From: Dehalococcoidia bacterium
Lineage (GTDB): Bacteria > Chloroflexota > Dehalococcoidia > SpSt-223
NCBI GenBank assembly: GCA_025054935.1
Contig: JANWZD010000014.1
Coordinates: 1 to 64,000, forward strand
Reading direction: 5' to 3'
Length of the DNA: 64,000 nucleotides
Part shown: piece after piece, positions 1-9,364 of the stretch
How positions within the stretch are numbered: the first letter of the stretch is position 1
How the letters are laid out: the number at the start of each line of letters is the position of its first letter
The notes under the pieces: model-generated
What the model was told of the DNA's origin: nothing
Databases searched by the model: none
What the model saw: only the letters and a program-made list of their open reading frames with translations
Position numbers and translations under genes: made by a program

Positions 1-96
1 TCTCCACCTGCGCCAGTCCCTCGGCTGAGCCCCTCCTCAGCCCGCCCGCATCCGCCCCGCAGCACGCAAGCCGGCGGCAGGCCGCTGCCCGCCCCC

Positions 97-2535
97 TTAG
101 CCGCTCGGCACGCGGCTCGGGAACCAGCGGCGGTAGTCGGTTCCGACATTGGCGCGCTCCACCTGCCATTCTGCCGGATTGGCCGGGTCGTAGGTCAGGA
201 TCGTCCGCTGGAACGCTTGGACGATGATCTTCCGTCCCGTGACGCTCCCTTTCGACACCGTCGCCTCGACCGGCTCCGTGATCGGCAGCCCGATGTCGTG
301 CAGCCACCCGCCGGGAAAGAGGTCGCTCCGGGTGATGTAGCGCCAGAAATAGGCCGGAACGGTGTGACCGGGCGCGCTGCGGAGGTCGGTCGTGAAGGGA
401 ATGAAGACCGAGCCGTCCGGCCGCTGGACAACGTTGCCCGCATGACCCGCCGGCGGCGGGACGCGCCGGTCCGGCGCCGCCAGCAAGGCAAGGTCCTTGT
501 AGGTCAGCGTCGAGGTGTCGCCGCCGACCGGCAGCGTCGCGCCCGCCTGCTGCAGCTCGTCCACCAGCAGCCCGTACTGGAACTTCCAAACAGGGTCCGA
601 CTGTGCCGCCGAGTGGTCCTCAAGCCGGCCTTTCTCGAAGTACTGCACCTTGCCCCCCCGCCCGCCGGGCGCGAACGCGGGCGAGATCGCGCGGCCCAAG
701 AGACGCAGCCCGTCGTGCCTGCTGTAGTAGGCGGCGAACTCGCTCGCCGTCGGATGGAAGACTATCGGCACGGCCGCGGGCGGCGGCATCGACCCGGCCG
801 CAACCTTCCCCCCGAGCACCGTCGTCGAGGCGAGCGCGTTCGGCGGGTAGCCCATCCCGATCACGCGGCCGTCGCGGTCCCTCGCGCGGACGCGGAACTG
901 GTAGGTCGTCTCGAAGCGCGCCGGAAAGTCCGGCCGCTCCCCATAGACCGCCGAGGTCTGCGGCGAGCCGACGATCCAGTCGCGCCAGTCGCCGTCGCCC
1001 TCTTTCACCTGGACATCGTAGGTCCAGCCGCTGCCCGAGGCGCCGACCGGCGACCACGAGACCGTGAACGGCGCCAGGCTGCCCGGGCCGAGCGGCATGA
1101 TCGTCACCGCCGGCACGCGCCTGTCGTCCTCGATCAGGATCTGCACCTCGCCGCCGATAATGAAATCCTCCGGGGCGCATTCGCCGCTGATGCAGCCGAA
1201 GTTGTTGTTGTTCGTCGCGGCCGGCAGCGTGAGACGGTAGCCGCCGTCGCGCGCGGTGATCTCGCGCCGGTTGCCGAATTTGTCCATCAGCGTCGCCCGT
1301 TGGGTAGAGGCGGGGATGAAGGCGTCCACCGGCTGACCGATGTTGCTCCAAGCGACCGTCACCTTGCCTTCCGGCCCGCCCCAGAATGTGACCGCATCCC
1401 ACCCTTTCGCGCCCAGCTTCTCCTTGCGGCCGAGGTTGACCCGGGTCACCAGCTTCGCCCCAGCGAGGTAGTCGACCGCCGTCTGATAGGCGCGGTAGGC
1501 TGGGCGCACCTCGCCGCCGTTCGAGATCAGGCCGAAGTAGTCCGCCGGCTGCTTCGTCACCGGGTCGATGGTGCTCGCCCCATCGTCATAGAGCTGAAAG
1601 ATGAAGATCTTCTCGATGCCGGCAGCGAAGCCATAAGCAAAGGCCTGCCAGATAAAGTTGGCCGCCTCCTCCGCCGTCGCCCGCCCGGGACCGTTCTGGC
1701 CGGTGCCGACATTCCAAATCGGGACGCCGACTTCGTTCGCCCAGATCGGCTTGGCAAATCCGCGCTGCGCCATCAGCCCATGGAAGCCGACAAAGCTCGG
1801 CTTGCCGACGTAGCCGATCGGGAGATCGAATAAGGTCGATGGGCGGCCGTATTGATGGAGCGCCAGTGCATCGAAGTAGTAGTTGTTCTCCTTCGCCGTC
1901 GGGTCCTTCGCCAGCGCCTCGAGAAAGCGCGGAAACCAGTCTTGGTTGTTCCAAGTGAAGGACAGCCCGCCCAGCAGGACGGTGATCGTCGGGTCGACGC
2001 GCTTGAGCGTTCGGTAGGAAACCTTCAGCAGCTCGTAATAGTCGGCCGGGCTGCCCTTCCAGAAGACGCCTTCGCCGTTGTCCGCCTTCAGGTCCGGTTC
2101 GTTCCAGACTTCCCAGACCGTGATTTTGCCCCTATAGCGCGTTGCCGCCTCGCGGACAAACACCTCCCAGTCTTTCAGCCAATCGCCGGTCGCCCCCCAT
2201 TTCGGGTAGCCGAGAAGAATGCCTTGGCTCTTGATGCCGGCGGCATGGTTCGCGTTCACGACAGCGTCGTAGCGCTCCCACCTGAAGGGACCGCCCCGCG
2301 TCTCCTGCACCTCAGAGAAGTAGACCGGAAAGCGGTCCCACGCCGCGCCCATCTCCACCGCCTGACGGATCCGCCGGGGGTCGGGCAGGTGGCCGGGAAT
2401 GGTGATATGCGCGACGCCGAACGAATCCTCACGGACGCCCATCCGCAGCGCCGGCGGCGGCGCGGCGCTTCCCGCCGGCGGGATGGCAGCCAGCGCAAGG
2501 GCGACCAGCACCGCTCCGGCAACGAGGCGCATCAT
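97..2535 (-). CDS. Secreted clan-A glycoside hydrolase with C-terminal Chloroflexota-type repeats
   Basis: The protein is about 812 aa. ATG at 2535 is chosen because GAAGGAGGG lies just upstream and the next residues form a signal peptide (MMRLVAGAVLVALALAAIPP) ending near SAA. A TIM-barrel glycosidase domain follows. WEVWNEPD (about residue 145) carries the expected acid/base Glu, and IWANEVGVP about 150 residues later the expected nucleophile Glu, as in GH5/GH39-like clan-A enzymes. A fibronectin-III-like segment follows (about 490-590). The last 200 residues hold two diverged repeats (KVQYFEKGRLEDH; GHTVPAYFWRYIT plus GLPITEP) that resemble an extracellular repeat common in Chloroflexota. 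The protein is exported and probably acts on plant or exopolysaccharide; the substrate is unknown. It lies near the polysaccharide genes, but no shared operon is visible. Confidence 0.8.
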   Translation of the reverse strand: MMRLVAGAVLVALALAAIPPAGSAAPPPALRMGVREDSFGVAHITIPGHLPDPRRIRQAVEMGAAWDRFPVYFSEVQETRGGPFRWERYDAVVNANHAAGIKSQGILLGYPKWGATGDWLKDWEVFVREAATRYRGKITVWEVWNEPDLKADNGEGVFWKGSPADYYELLKVSYRTLKRVDPTITVLLGGLSFTWNNQDWFPRFLEALAKDPTAKENNYYFDALALHQYGRPSTLFDLPIGYVGKPSFVGFHGLMAQRGFAKPIWANEVGVPIWNVGTGQNGPGRATAEEAANFIWQAFAYGFAAGIEKIFIFQLYDDGASTIDPVTKQPADYFGLISNGGEVRPAYRAYQTAVDYLAGAKLVTRVNLGRKEKLGAKGWDAVTFWGGPEGKVTVAWSNIGQPVDAFIPASTQRATLMDKFGNRREITARDGGYRLTLPAATNNNNFGCISGECAPEDFIIGGEVQILIEDDRRVPAVTIMPLGPGSLAPFTVSWSPVGASGSGWTYDVQVKEGDGDWRDWIVGSPQTSAVYGERPDFPARFETTYQFRVRARDRDGRVIGMGYPPNALASTTVLGGKVAAGSMPPPAAVPIVFHPTASEFAAYYSRHDGLRLLGRAISPAFAPGGRGGKVQYFEKGRLEDHSAAQSDPVWKFQYGLLVDELQQAGATLPVGGDTSTLTYKDLALLAAPDRRVPPPAGHAGNVVQRPDGSVFIPFTTDLRSAPGHTVPAYFWRYITRSDLFPGGWLHDIGLPITEPVEATVSKGSVTGRKIIVQAFQRTILTYDPANPAEWQVERANVGTDYRRWFPSRVPSG

Positions 2536-2683
2536 CGCGGACCCTCCTTCAGCTTGCCTGCTCACCTTAACCAACCGAGCAGACGGTTTCAAGAGCTCCC
2601 CGGTCGGCATCGCGATGCCGAACGCCAGCCCTCATGGCAGCGCGGCAGAGCCGGCGAGCAAAACGGGCTATCATGCTCTCGGC

Positions 2684-3388
2684 ATGATGCGCTCCGCGTG
2701 GCCTCCGCAGCGGATCCCGGCGGCGATCGCCTCGGCCGACACGTCCGCGACCGAGCTGATTGTCCGCCCCCTCCCGCGCTGCTCCGAGAGCGCCGTCAGC
2801 GGCGTCTACGCCGACGCCCGGCACGCGGCGCGCGGCAGCATCGCGCCTCCGCGGGTCGAGATCGTTGCCCTCGAGCAGGGCACAGACCACGAGGGCATTG
2901 CGATTGGACTTCAGCTTCGCCGCCGCGCGCCGGACGCCAGGATTGTGCTCCGCACCGAGCGGGGCGCCCCGCGCTTCCTCGCCGCGCTGCCGCCCGAGGC
3001 AACCGCAGGATGGGCGTCCCTACCCAAGCGGCTCGCCGGCGACGGCGTGACGATGGAGCGCGCCGTTCAGAGCGTCGCCTCGGGGCTGGTCGTCATCGAC
3101 CCCGCGATCGTTGCCCGCCCGCAGCCGAAGCGCGAGGGGCTGCTCGCCGCGCTCACCGAGCACGAGCGGAAGCCCCCCTCGCTCGCCGCCCAGGGACTGA
3201 GCAACGCCGGGATTGCGCAGGACCTTCTCCTCGCCGAGAAGTCGGTTGAAAACCGGCTCGTCGCGATCGACCGCAAGCTCGAACTCGAAAGCAGCCCCGC
3301 CGACCACAATCCGCGGGTGCGGACGGTCTCGCCCGCTCTCCAGTACAGCGCCTTCCCCCACAACCCGTCCGCCAAGAAGGACCTATGA
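2684..3388 (+). CDS. Degenerate NarL/FixJ-type response regulator
   Basis: This is an open frame of about 234 aa whose C-terminal half aligns by eye with LuxR-type HTH domains (LTEHERKPPSLAAQGLSNAG, then AEKSVENRLVAIDRKLEL). The middle resembles the NarL-subfamily receiver end (DHEGIAIGLQLRRRAPDARI; AVQSVASGLVVIDPAIVAR). The N-terminal receiver is poor: where VVD(I/L)RMP is expected the sequence reads IVALEQG, so the phospho-accepting Asp is missing. No clear ribosome site precedes ATG 2684/2687, but TATCAT at 2669-2674 could be a -10 giving a nearly leaderless message. The stop overlaps the next gene as ATGA. It is either an atypical phosphorylation-independent regulator or a decaying gene; the start is uncertain. 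Confidence 0.5.
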   Translation: MMRSAWPPQRIPAAIASADTSATELIVRPLPRCSESAVSGVYADARHAARGSIAPPRVEIVALEQGTDHEGIAIGLQLRRRAPDARIVLRTERGAPRFLAALPPEATAGWASLPKRLAGDGVTMERAVQSVASGLVVIDPAIVARPQPKREGLLAALTEHERKPPSLAAQGLSNAGIAQDLLLAEKSVENRLVAIDRKLELESSPADHNPRVRTVSPALQYSAFPHNPSAKKDL

Positions 3389-4560
3389 CGCTCACGAGCG
3401 ACGCCGCGAAGCTCGCCGCCATCCGCGAGGAACTGCCCGCGACCACCGCGACGGTCTATTTGAACGCCGGCACGAACGGCCCCCTCCCTCGCCGCGCTGT
3501 CCAAGCGATGGCCGACTGGAGCGAGTGGGAGCTGCGCGAAGGGCGCGTCGGCCCGGAGAACCTGACGCGCAACCTGACGATCAAGCAGCAGCTGAAAGAA
3601 GCGCTCGCCGCTTTCACCAACTGCGCGCCGGAGCACCTCGCCATCACCGAGAGCACAACGAGCGGCGTCGCGGCAGCGCTCGGCGATTTCCGCTTCGCGC
3701 CGGGCGACGAGATCGTCACGACCGACGGCGAGCACGGGGGCGTGCTCATCCCGCTCTATTTCCTCGAGCGGCGGAGCGGCGTCCGCGTCCGGCTTGCGCC
3801 GGTCGGCCAGCGGGGCGGCGATATCACCGACGCCATCGCGAGCGCGGCGACACCGCGAACGCGGCTGGTTGTCGTCTCCCACGTCTCGTGGTCGACGGGT
3901 GCCTGCTACGACATCGCCGCGCTGGCCGCATGGTGCCGGGAGCGCGACCTGCCGCTGCTGGTCGACGGCGCTCAGTCGGTCGGCGCCATCCCCGTCGACT
4001 TTGCCGCTCTGGACGCCGATTACTACGCCTTCTCGGGCCAGAAATGGCTGCTCGGGCCGAACGGCGTCGGCGGGCTGTTCGTCCATCCGCGCCGGCTCGC
4101 GCCGCGTCATCCTGCCGGCGACCGAACGCTCGCCCGCTACGACGACTCGGTCATCATGGCAGGAACGCGCCGCTTCGAAATCGGGGGCAAGGTGAGCGCG
4201 ATGGCGATGGCGGGGTCGCTCGCGGCCGTGCGCTGGCTGCTTGACGACGTGGGGAAGGAGTGGCTGTTCGAGCGCGCTGGCCGGCTGGCACGCCGCACGG
4301 CCGAGCGCCTGCGCGCCATTCCCGGCGTTGAGGTGATCACGCCGCCCGAGATGGGCACGATGGTCTGCTTTCGCATCGGCGACGGCGCTCAGCAGGACTA
4401 TCTCGAGCGCTGCTTTGCCGCCGGCGTCCGCGTCCGCATCGTTCCTGAGGGCGGCTCCCCCCTCGACCCGCAGTATCTCCGCCTCTCGGTCGGCTTCTGG
4501 AACAGCGACGACGACCTCGACGCTGCCGTCTCCCTCGTTCAGCAGTTCGCCGCTGCCTAG
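3385..4560 (+). CDS. Aminotransferase class V (cysteine desulfurase/isopenicillin epimerase-like)
   Basis: A 391-aa fold-type I PLP enzyme. YLNAGTNGPLPRRAV near the N-terminus, the cofactor-contacting DGAQSVGAIPVD, and the Schiff-base Lys in SGQKWLLGPNGVGGLF are the family signatures. There is no Cys-containing loop typical of a dedicated sulfur-mobilising desulfurase, so it is better called a class V aminotransferase, epimerase or lyase of unknown substrate. The start ATG is preceded by AGAAGGA inside the upstream gene and overlaps that gene's TGA (ATGA), implying translational coupling. Its stop shares a CTAG with the convergent flippase gene. Confidence 0.88.
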   Translation: MTLTSDAAKLAAIREELPATTATVYLNAGTNGPLPRRAVQAMADWSEWELREGRVGPENLTRNLTIKQQLKEALAAFTNCAPEHLAITESTTSGVAAALGDFRFAPGDEIVTTDGEHGGVLIPLYFLERRSGVRVRLAPVGQRGGDITDAIASAATPRTRLVVVSHVSWSTGACYDIAALAAWCRERDLPLLVDGAQSVGAIPVDFAALDADYYAFSGQKWLLGPNGVGGLFVHPRRLAPRHPAGDRTLARYDDSVIMAGTRRFEIGGKVSAMAMAGSLAAVRWLLDDVGKEWLFERAGRLARRTAERLRAIPGVEVITPPEMGTMVCFRIGDGAQQDYLERCFAAGVRVRIVPEGGSPLDPQYLRLSVGFWNSDDDLDAAVSLVQQFAAA

Positions 4561-6020
4561 CGCTCGCGCAGGCCACGCAGCGCCTCGGGAACGCCGCCGA
4601 GCAGCGCGAAGACGCCGAGATAGATCAGACCGGCGGCAGCAGCCGCCGCCGGCCACGGCACCGCGGCGAGGAGCGCGGCGAGCGCCAGCGCCATCACCGC
4701 CGTCGCCACAACCGCCGGCGCAAGGGCGCGCGCGACCGGCGGCGGACCAACAAGCCGTCGGACACGCAGCCAGCCGCCGACAAGCACCACGAGCTCGGAG
4801 CAGACGGTGACGACCGCCGCGCCGGCCAGGCCAAAGCGCGGAATGGCGACGAGGTTCAGTCCCACGTTCAGGAGCGCCGCCGCCGTCACGAGCGCAAGGT
4901 CGTCGCGCTGGCGGTTGCAGCCGATCAGCACATTGCGGAAGGCGCCGCCCAGCACCGTAATCGCAACCGTCGCCATCAAGATGCGGAGCGGCAGCACCCC
5001 CGCCTCATAGCCTGGCCCTGCCGTCAGGAGGAGCGCGGGCTCAGCGAGAAAGGCGACCCCCACCGCCACAGGGAGAACGACCCCGCCAGTCAGCGCCAGC
5101 GAAGTAGCGACGAAGCGCGGCAGCGCCGCCACGTCGTTCGGGTAATGGCGCGCAATCGCCGGCAGCAGCGTCATGCTGTAGAGCGCGCCGAACCCGAGGA
5201 AGAGCAGGACGATCTTGTAGGCCGCCAGATAGGCCCCGTTGGCCGCATCGCCGAGCACGAAGTAGATCAACAGCACGTCGAAGTTGTAGCTGAGAATGCG
5301 CATGCCCTGCGCCCAGGCGAACGGCAGCGCTTGGCGCACCGTGGCGATCATCGCTTGGCCGATCTCGCCGCCGGCGCGCACAACCGGCAGCAGAACGAGG
5401 AGAACAACCGCCGCCTGCGCCATGTCGGCGACCGCCTGCGCTGCCGGAACGCGCCAGGCATCAGTCGGACCGCGCACGAACGCAAGGCAGCCGAGACCGA
5501 AGAGAATCTGCCCGGCCACTTGGGCTGCTGCCCACGGTCGCCGCCGCTCGAGACCGAGCAGGACGCCCTTCGGCGTCAGCGCATAGGGGAGGAACAGCAG
5601 GCCATAGAGCGCGACCGTCAACGTTGCGTCCCCCTCGGCAGGCAGGGTGAGCGCAAGAGCGAGGTAGGCCAGCGTCGCAAGAACCGCCGCTGCCAGCCGA
5701 AGCGCGATCAGCCGGCGGGCATAGGCTCCCGCAAGCGCCGGCTGGCGCGCGATCTCCCGCGTCGCGAGGAAGTCCAGCCCGAGATCGACCGCAAGAACGA
5801 AGTAGGTGGCAAGCGCAGTGGCAAAGCCGATCAAGCCGAAACCGGCCGCCTCGAGCGTCCGCGCAAGGTAGACCGCAACAAGCGCCGCGATCAGCTTGGT
5901 GATCAGCTCGCCGGTCGCCAGCGCGGCAAAGCCGCCCAGCACCCGCGCGAACGGATTAGCGGCCTGCGAGGAGGAGCCGACCATGTTCACCGGCGCAGAG
6001 GACGCGCGCTCCGGCTCCAC
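4557..6020 (-). CDS. Polysaccharide/lipid-linked oligosaccharide flippase (MOP superfamily, Wzx-like)
   Basis: A 487-aa integral membrane protein with about 12-14 hydrophobic helices. It has the N-terminal pattern of Wzx/MurJ-type flippases (FAALATGELITKLIAALVAV, then YLARTLEAAGFGLIGFATAL), with several positively charged residues between helices. Flippases of this family move undecaprenyl-linked sugar units across the membrane. Start: GTG 6020 gives the longest form and ATG 5984 is an alternative 12 codons in; neither has a strong ribosome site. Two glycosyltransferases lie upstream on the same strand beyond a 0.96-kb gap, which suggests a surface-polysaccharide locus. The stop overlaps the convergent aminotransferase stop (CTAG). 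Confidence 0.87.
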   Translation of the reverse strand: MEPERASSAPVNMVGSSSQAANPFARVLGGFAALATGELITKLIAALVAVYLARTLEAAGFGLIGFATALATYFVLAVDLGLDFLATREIARQPALAGAYARRLIALRLAAAVLATLAYLALALTLPAEGDATLTVALYGLLFLPYALTPKGVLLGLERRRPWAAAQVAGQILFGLGCLAFVRGPTDAWRVPAAQAVADMAQAAVVLLVLLPVVRAGGEIGQAMIATVRQALPFAWAQGMRILSYNFDVLLIYFVLGDAANGAYLAAYKIVLLFLGFGALYSMTLLPAIARHYPNDVAALPRFVATSLALTGGVVLPVAVGVAFLAEPALLLTAGPGYEAGVLPLRILMATVAITVLGGAFRNVLIGCNRQRDDLALVTAAALLNVGLNLVAIPRFGLAGAAVVTVCSELVVLVGGWLRVRRLVGPPPVARALAPAVVATAVMALALAALLAAVPWPAAAAAAGLIYLGVFALLGGVPEALRGLRER

Positions 6021-6977
6021 CGCTCGCGCTCACCGCCGAGGCCGGCAGAGCGCAGCGCCCGGGAGAACGCCGACCGGAGGAAACAGCATTACGGCTGGCG
6101 ACCCGCGCCGCGCCCCTCTCACCCCGCTCTCCCTGCGCTTCCTCGTCCGTGGCGCCAGCCGGAGCGAGCGCAGCGCGTTTCTTTCCGACGCCGCGCGAGC
6201 AGTGTGGACGCACCGGCTAGCCGCGGCGTGCGGCGCAGCATCGTCCGAGGAAACACCGGGGCGCGGCACGGCCGACGCGGAGCAGGTGTCCGTCCCCGGC
6301 AGCCAGACCTCGCGGCCGGCAGAGCGGTGCGCCACCGAAGCGCTGCTTCTCGCCGAGATGCCGGCCTCCGCGAGCAGCGGGGAACTGCGGGTCGGCGCGC
6401 CGCGCCTGGCGAGTGGGCGGCGGTCATCGGGAGAAGCGGGGAGGAGAAGCGCCGGCAGCGCAGCGCGCGAGAGCAGGTCGCGGCATTCCGCACCCCGGCA
6501 GGGCGGAGGAGAAGCGGATGCGCTCTCGCGCTCGTCCGGCCAGCCGCCTGCCGGAAGCGCGTCACACTACCGCGCGCAGGCAGCGGGAATGGCGGGGGCA
6601 GCAGCGAGAACGACGCGCGGCCCTCCTTGCCGTCCGCGCGCGCCAGCTGCCCTCCTGTGCCGTCGGAGGCTGCCGACTGCCGCACGGACCCTGCCTGCCA
6701 GTCGCGCGGTCTTCTGGCGAGGAGGATGGCGGTCGGCGGTCCTAGCTCGCCTCGTCCGCGCCGGGCCCCAGCCGCACGTTCGGCGACGCCCAGTTCCTCT
6801 CTTGGGGCCCCGCTTCGCCTTCTTTCGCCCCGGCATCGGCTGGCGCGGCTGCTGCCTTGGGCGACACGCCGTTCCCTCGCTGGCTGACGCATCAGCGATG
6901 GGCCCAGCGGCGAGCGCGGGGCGCAGCGGGGCAGCACGGGGGAAGCAGCAGAAGACACGCGATGTCCTCTCTCGGCG
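6021..6977. other. Gene-free stretch, 957 bp
   Basis: No convincing gene is seen. Long open frames exist on both strands, but their translations are Arg/Ala/Ser-rich with no domain, hydrophobic pattern or ribosome site, as expected from very GC-rich DNA. No repeat array or tRNA was found. It separates the flippase from the glycosyltransferase genes and may be a decayed gene or unselected spacer. Confidence 0.6.
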
Positions 6978-8207
6978 TCAGCGCTCAGCGAGGAGCTCGG
7001 CAACAATGGCGTAATACTGCGCGAGATGAGGCCGGGTCGTCCAGCGCTTCATGAGCGCCGCGCGGCCATTCTCGCCCAGCTGATCGCGGAGCGACCGGTC
7101 ATCCAGCAGCCGCTCGAGGAGATCCTGCAGTTCCGCCTCGGTTCGGTAGGTGAAGCCGCCTCCGCTCTCGGCGATCACCTCCGGCAGAGCCCCAAGATCG
7201 CGGACGACTGCCGGCGTGCCCATCGCGAAAGCTTCGAGGATGACGATGCCGAACACCTCGTAGCAGATCGAGGGGACAATGAGAGCGGTCGCTCCCCGAT
7301 ACAACCGGGCAAGCGTTTCCTGATCCAGCCGCCCCAGAAAGCGGATGCGGTCGCTTCCCGCCGCTTGGCGGCGCAGCGCCTCGCCGTAGTCGCCCTCGCC
7401 AGCGACCAGCAAGTCAGCGCGGCCCCAGCGGCGAAAGAGCGGAATGAGCGTCTGGAGCCCTTTGATCCGTTCCAACCGGCCGACGAACAGAAAATACGGC
7501 CGCTCATGGCGAAGTGGCGGAGGAAGCGTCGCAGGCGCGGGCACAAAGTAGGGGAGATGAATGAACGGCCGGCCGGCAAGCCCCCGCTCGAGGTGCATCC
7601 GCATCGTGAACCGGCTCGGCGCAAGGAAGCGGTCGACGCGATCCAGCGCCCGCTCGCGCAACGTGCCGTAGCGCCACCACTGAGGAGGACGCTTGCCGCG
7701 GAGTTGACAGAGGAAGCAGCGCGGCCGTTCGCACAGCTCACGGCCATCTTTCCAAAGCACATGCATCGGGCAGATCAGCCAATGCTCGTGTGTGGTGTAG
7801 AGCGTCGGCGCGCTGCCGATGAAGAGCGCCCCCAAGCCGATCAGGGAGGCGTTATGGAAGTGGATAACGTCCGGTCGCGCGTCGACGAGCGCTTCGCGCA
7901 GGGGACCGCGTTTCAGCCAAGGATGGCCCGTTTGCTGAGTAAGCAAGGGAGAGAGCGGGCCGAACGGACTGCGGAGCGTCCGCACCCGGACGTTCGGCGG
8001 CGGCGGCGGTCCGGGAGGAGGGGTGCGCCGCGCGAGCAACTGATATGAGTCGGCACAATGGATCACCTCGACCATATGCCCATCCGCCGCGAGCGCGTTG
8101 ACAAGCCGGGAGAGATAGATTGCGTCGCCCCCGAAGGAATACGGCGGGTAGAAGGTCGTCACCATCGCGAAGCGGCGGGGCGCCGCTGCCCAACGGTCGC
8201 CGTTCAC
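6978..8207 (-). CDS. GT4-family glycosyltransferase
   Basis: A 409-aa GT-B protein. The N-terminal Rossmann half begins MVTTFYPPYSFGGDAIYLSR with the glycine loop expected of acceptor-binding domains. The C-terminal half has PYFLFVGRLERIKGLQTLIP, then LVAGEGDYGEALR and the nucleotide-sugar motif EVFGIVILEAFAMGTPAVV, which contains the E-x7-E pair of GT4 enzymes. A Cys-rich insertion (LICPMHVLW, CERPRCFLCQL) sits between these halves, as in several family 4 members that act on cell-surface glycans. It starts at GTG 8207, sharing GTGA with the stop of the upstream glycosyltransferase, so the two are translationally coupled. Confidence 0.9.
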   Translation of the reverse strand: MNGDRWAAAPRRFAMVTTFYPPYSFGGDAIYLSRLVNALAADGHMVEVIHCADSYQLLARRTPPPGPPPPPNVRVRTLRSPFGPLSPLLTQQTGHPWLKRGPLREALVDARPDVIHFHNASLIGLGALFIGSAPTLYTTHEHWLICPMHVLWKDGRELCERPRCFLCQLRGKRPPQWWRYGTLRERALDRVDRFLAPSRFTMRMHLERGLAGRPFIHLPYFVPAPATLPPPLRHERPYFLFVGRLERIKGLQTLIPLFRRWGRADLLVAGEGDYGEALRRQAAGSDRIRFLGRLDQETLARLYRGATALIVPSICYEVFGIVILEAFAMGTPAVVRDLGALPEVIAESGGGFTYRTEAELQDLLERLLDDRSLRDQLGENGRAALMKRWTTRPHLAQYYAIVAELLAER

Positions 8208-9364
8208 TGCGCCGCCTCGCGAAAGACGGCGGCCGCGCGGGCCGCGGTCTCCTCCCAGCGGTAGGCAGCGGCCTGCCGGCGGAGCTGGTCGCCAAGGTCG
8301 CGGCGCCGCTCAGGATCAAAAAGGGGGCGCAGCGCGGCGGCGAGCGCCTCGTCATTGCCGGCAGGAACAACACGCGCCCCAGCGATCAGGTCGGCCGCGT
8401 GGCACTGGTCGCTTGCGACAATCGGCACCCCACATGCCGCCGCTTCCACGACCGACAGCTCTTCCCCATCCGGAAGGGAGGAGAAGACCGCTGCCACTGC
8501 GCCCCCATACAGCGCCGCCATGTCGGGTTCTGAAACGTGGCCGAGCCAGCGCAGCCGTTCCGCAAGGCCGAGCGCGGTGGCGAGAACGCGCAGCTTCAGC
8601 GGCTCAGCGTAGAAGCGGTCGCCTGCCGGCGCCCCCACGAGGGCAAGCTGCAGCGCAGGCACATCGTGGAGCAAGCGGAAGGTCGCCCGCAGCAGGGTCA
8701 GCCGATCTGCCTGAGGCGCGAATCCGCCGACAACGAGCAGATACGGCTGCGGAAGATGGTAGTCGCGCAGAACAGCGGCTATCCGCTCCGCCGGGAGCGG
8801 CGCAAAACAGGAGTCCGGCGCTTCGCCGACCACCCGCACTTTCCGCCGCGGCAGCCGGAACTGTGCGCCGAGACGACGCAGCGCGACTGCCGACGGCACG
8901 AGGATGCGGCGGGCAGCCCACAGCGCCCAGCGGACCGTCAGGCTCCAGCGCAGGGGAGCGTGACGAGACGCGGCAGGAGGGGACAGCAGACGCTCAGGAA
9001 CGGCGTTGTGCACCGCAACCACGTGCGGCGTTCGCAAGAGCACGGGAGCATATGTCGAGACCGAAGGATAGAAGAACAGATCGAAGCGAGCACGAGATGC
9101 GACCAGTCCGCGGCGCAGCGCCTCGATCAGCACCCGCACTCCCCGTGCCGGCATCGGAGCGCGAACGCCCGACAACGCCTCGAGGAGCAGCAAGCGCGCC
9201 CCGGGCGGCAGCGTGATCTGCCCGGCAGCCGCCCGGTCAGCGACAAGCGTCAGCCGGAGGTCATCGCGCGCGGCGAGCGCCGCCACGATCCCGCGGGCAA
9301 AGCGCCCGGGCCGCTGTCGATCCTGCCAACCGGCAGCATCTACGCCGACATGCAGCAGCGGCAT
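8204..9364 (-). CDS. GT4-family glycosyltransferase
   Basis: A protein of about 386 aa. ATG 9364 is preferred because TGAGGAGGAG abuts it and the recognisable domain starts there (MPLLHVGVDAAGW); in-frame sequence upstream is Arg-rich and unstructured. The N-terminal half contains DLFFYPSVSTYAP and VVAVHNAVPERLL. The C-terminal half contains PYLLVVGGFAPQADRLTLL, LRWLGHVSEPDMAALYGGA and the donor-site motif DGEELSVVEAAACGVPIVAS (E-x7-E like). It is probably an alpha-mannosyl/glucosyl-type transferase in surface-glycan assembly, based on its coupled neighbour and the flippase beyond. Donor and acceptor are unknown. Confidence 0.87.
   Translation of the reverse strand: MPLLHVGVDAAGWQDRQRPGRFARGIVAALAARDDLRLTLVADRAAAGQITLPPGARLLLLEALSGVRAPMPARGVRVLIEALRRGLVASRARFDLFFYPSVSTYAPVLLRTPHVVAVHNAVPERLLSPPAASRHAPLRWSLTVRWALWAARRILVPSAVALRRLGAQFRLPRRKVRVVGEAPDSCFAPLPAERIAAVLRDYHLPQPYLLVVGGFAPQADRLTLLRATFRLLHDVPALQLALVGAPAGDRFYAEPLKLRVLATALGLAERLRWLGHVSEPDMAALYGGAVAAVFSSLPDGEELSVVEAAACGVPIVASDQCHAADLIAGARVVPAGNDEALAAALRPLFDPERRRDLGDQLRRQAAAYRWEETAARAAAVFREAAQ

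Noticed and set aside
23-42. GGCTGAG/CTCAGCC hairpin after the glycosidase gene as a terminator
   Set aside because: On the minus strand it is followed by GAGGGACTGG, with no U-tract; it may still be a stem but not a clear terminator.
6119-7006. Long frames on both strands between 6 and 7 kb
   Set aside because: Low-complexity Arg/Ser/Ala translations, no ribosome site, no hydrophobic or motif pattern; expected from very GC-rich DNA.
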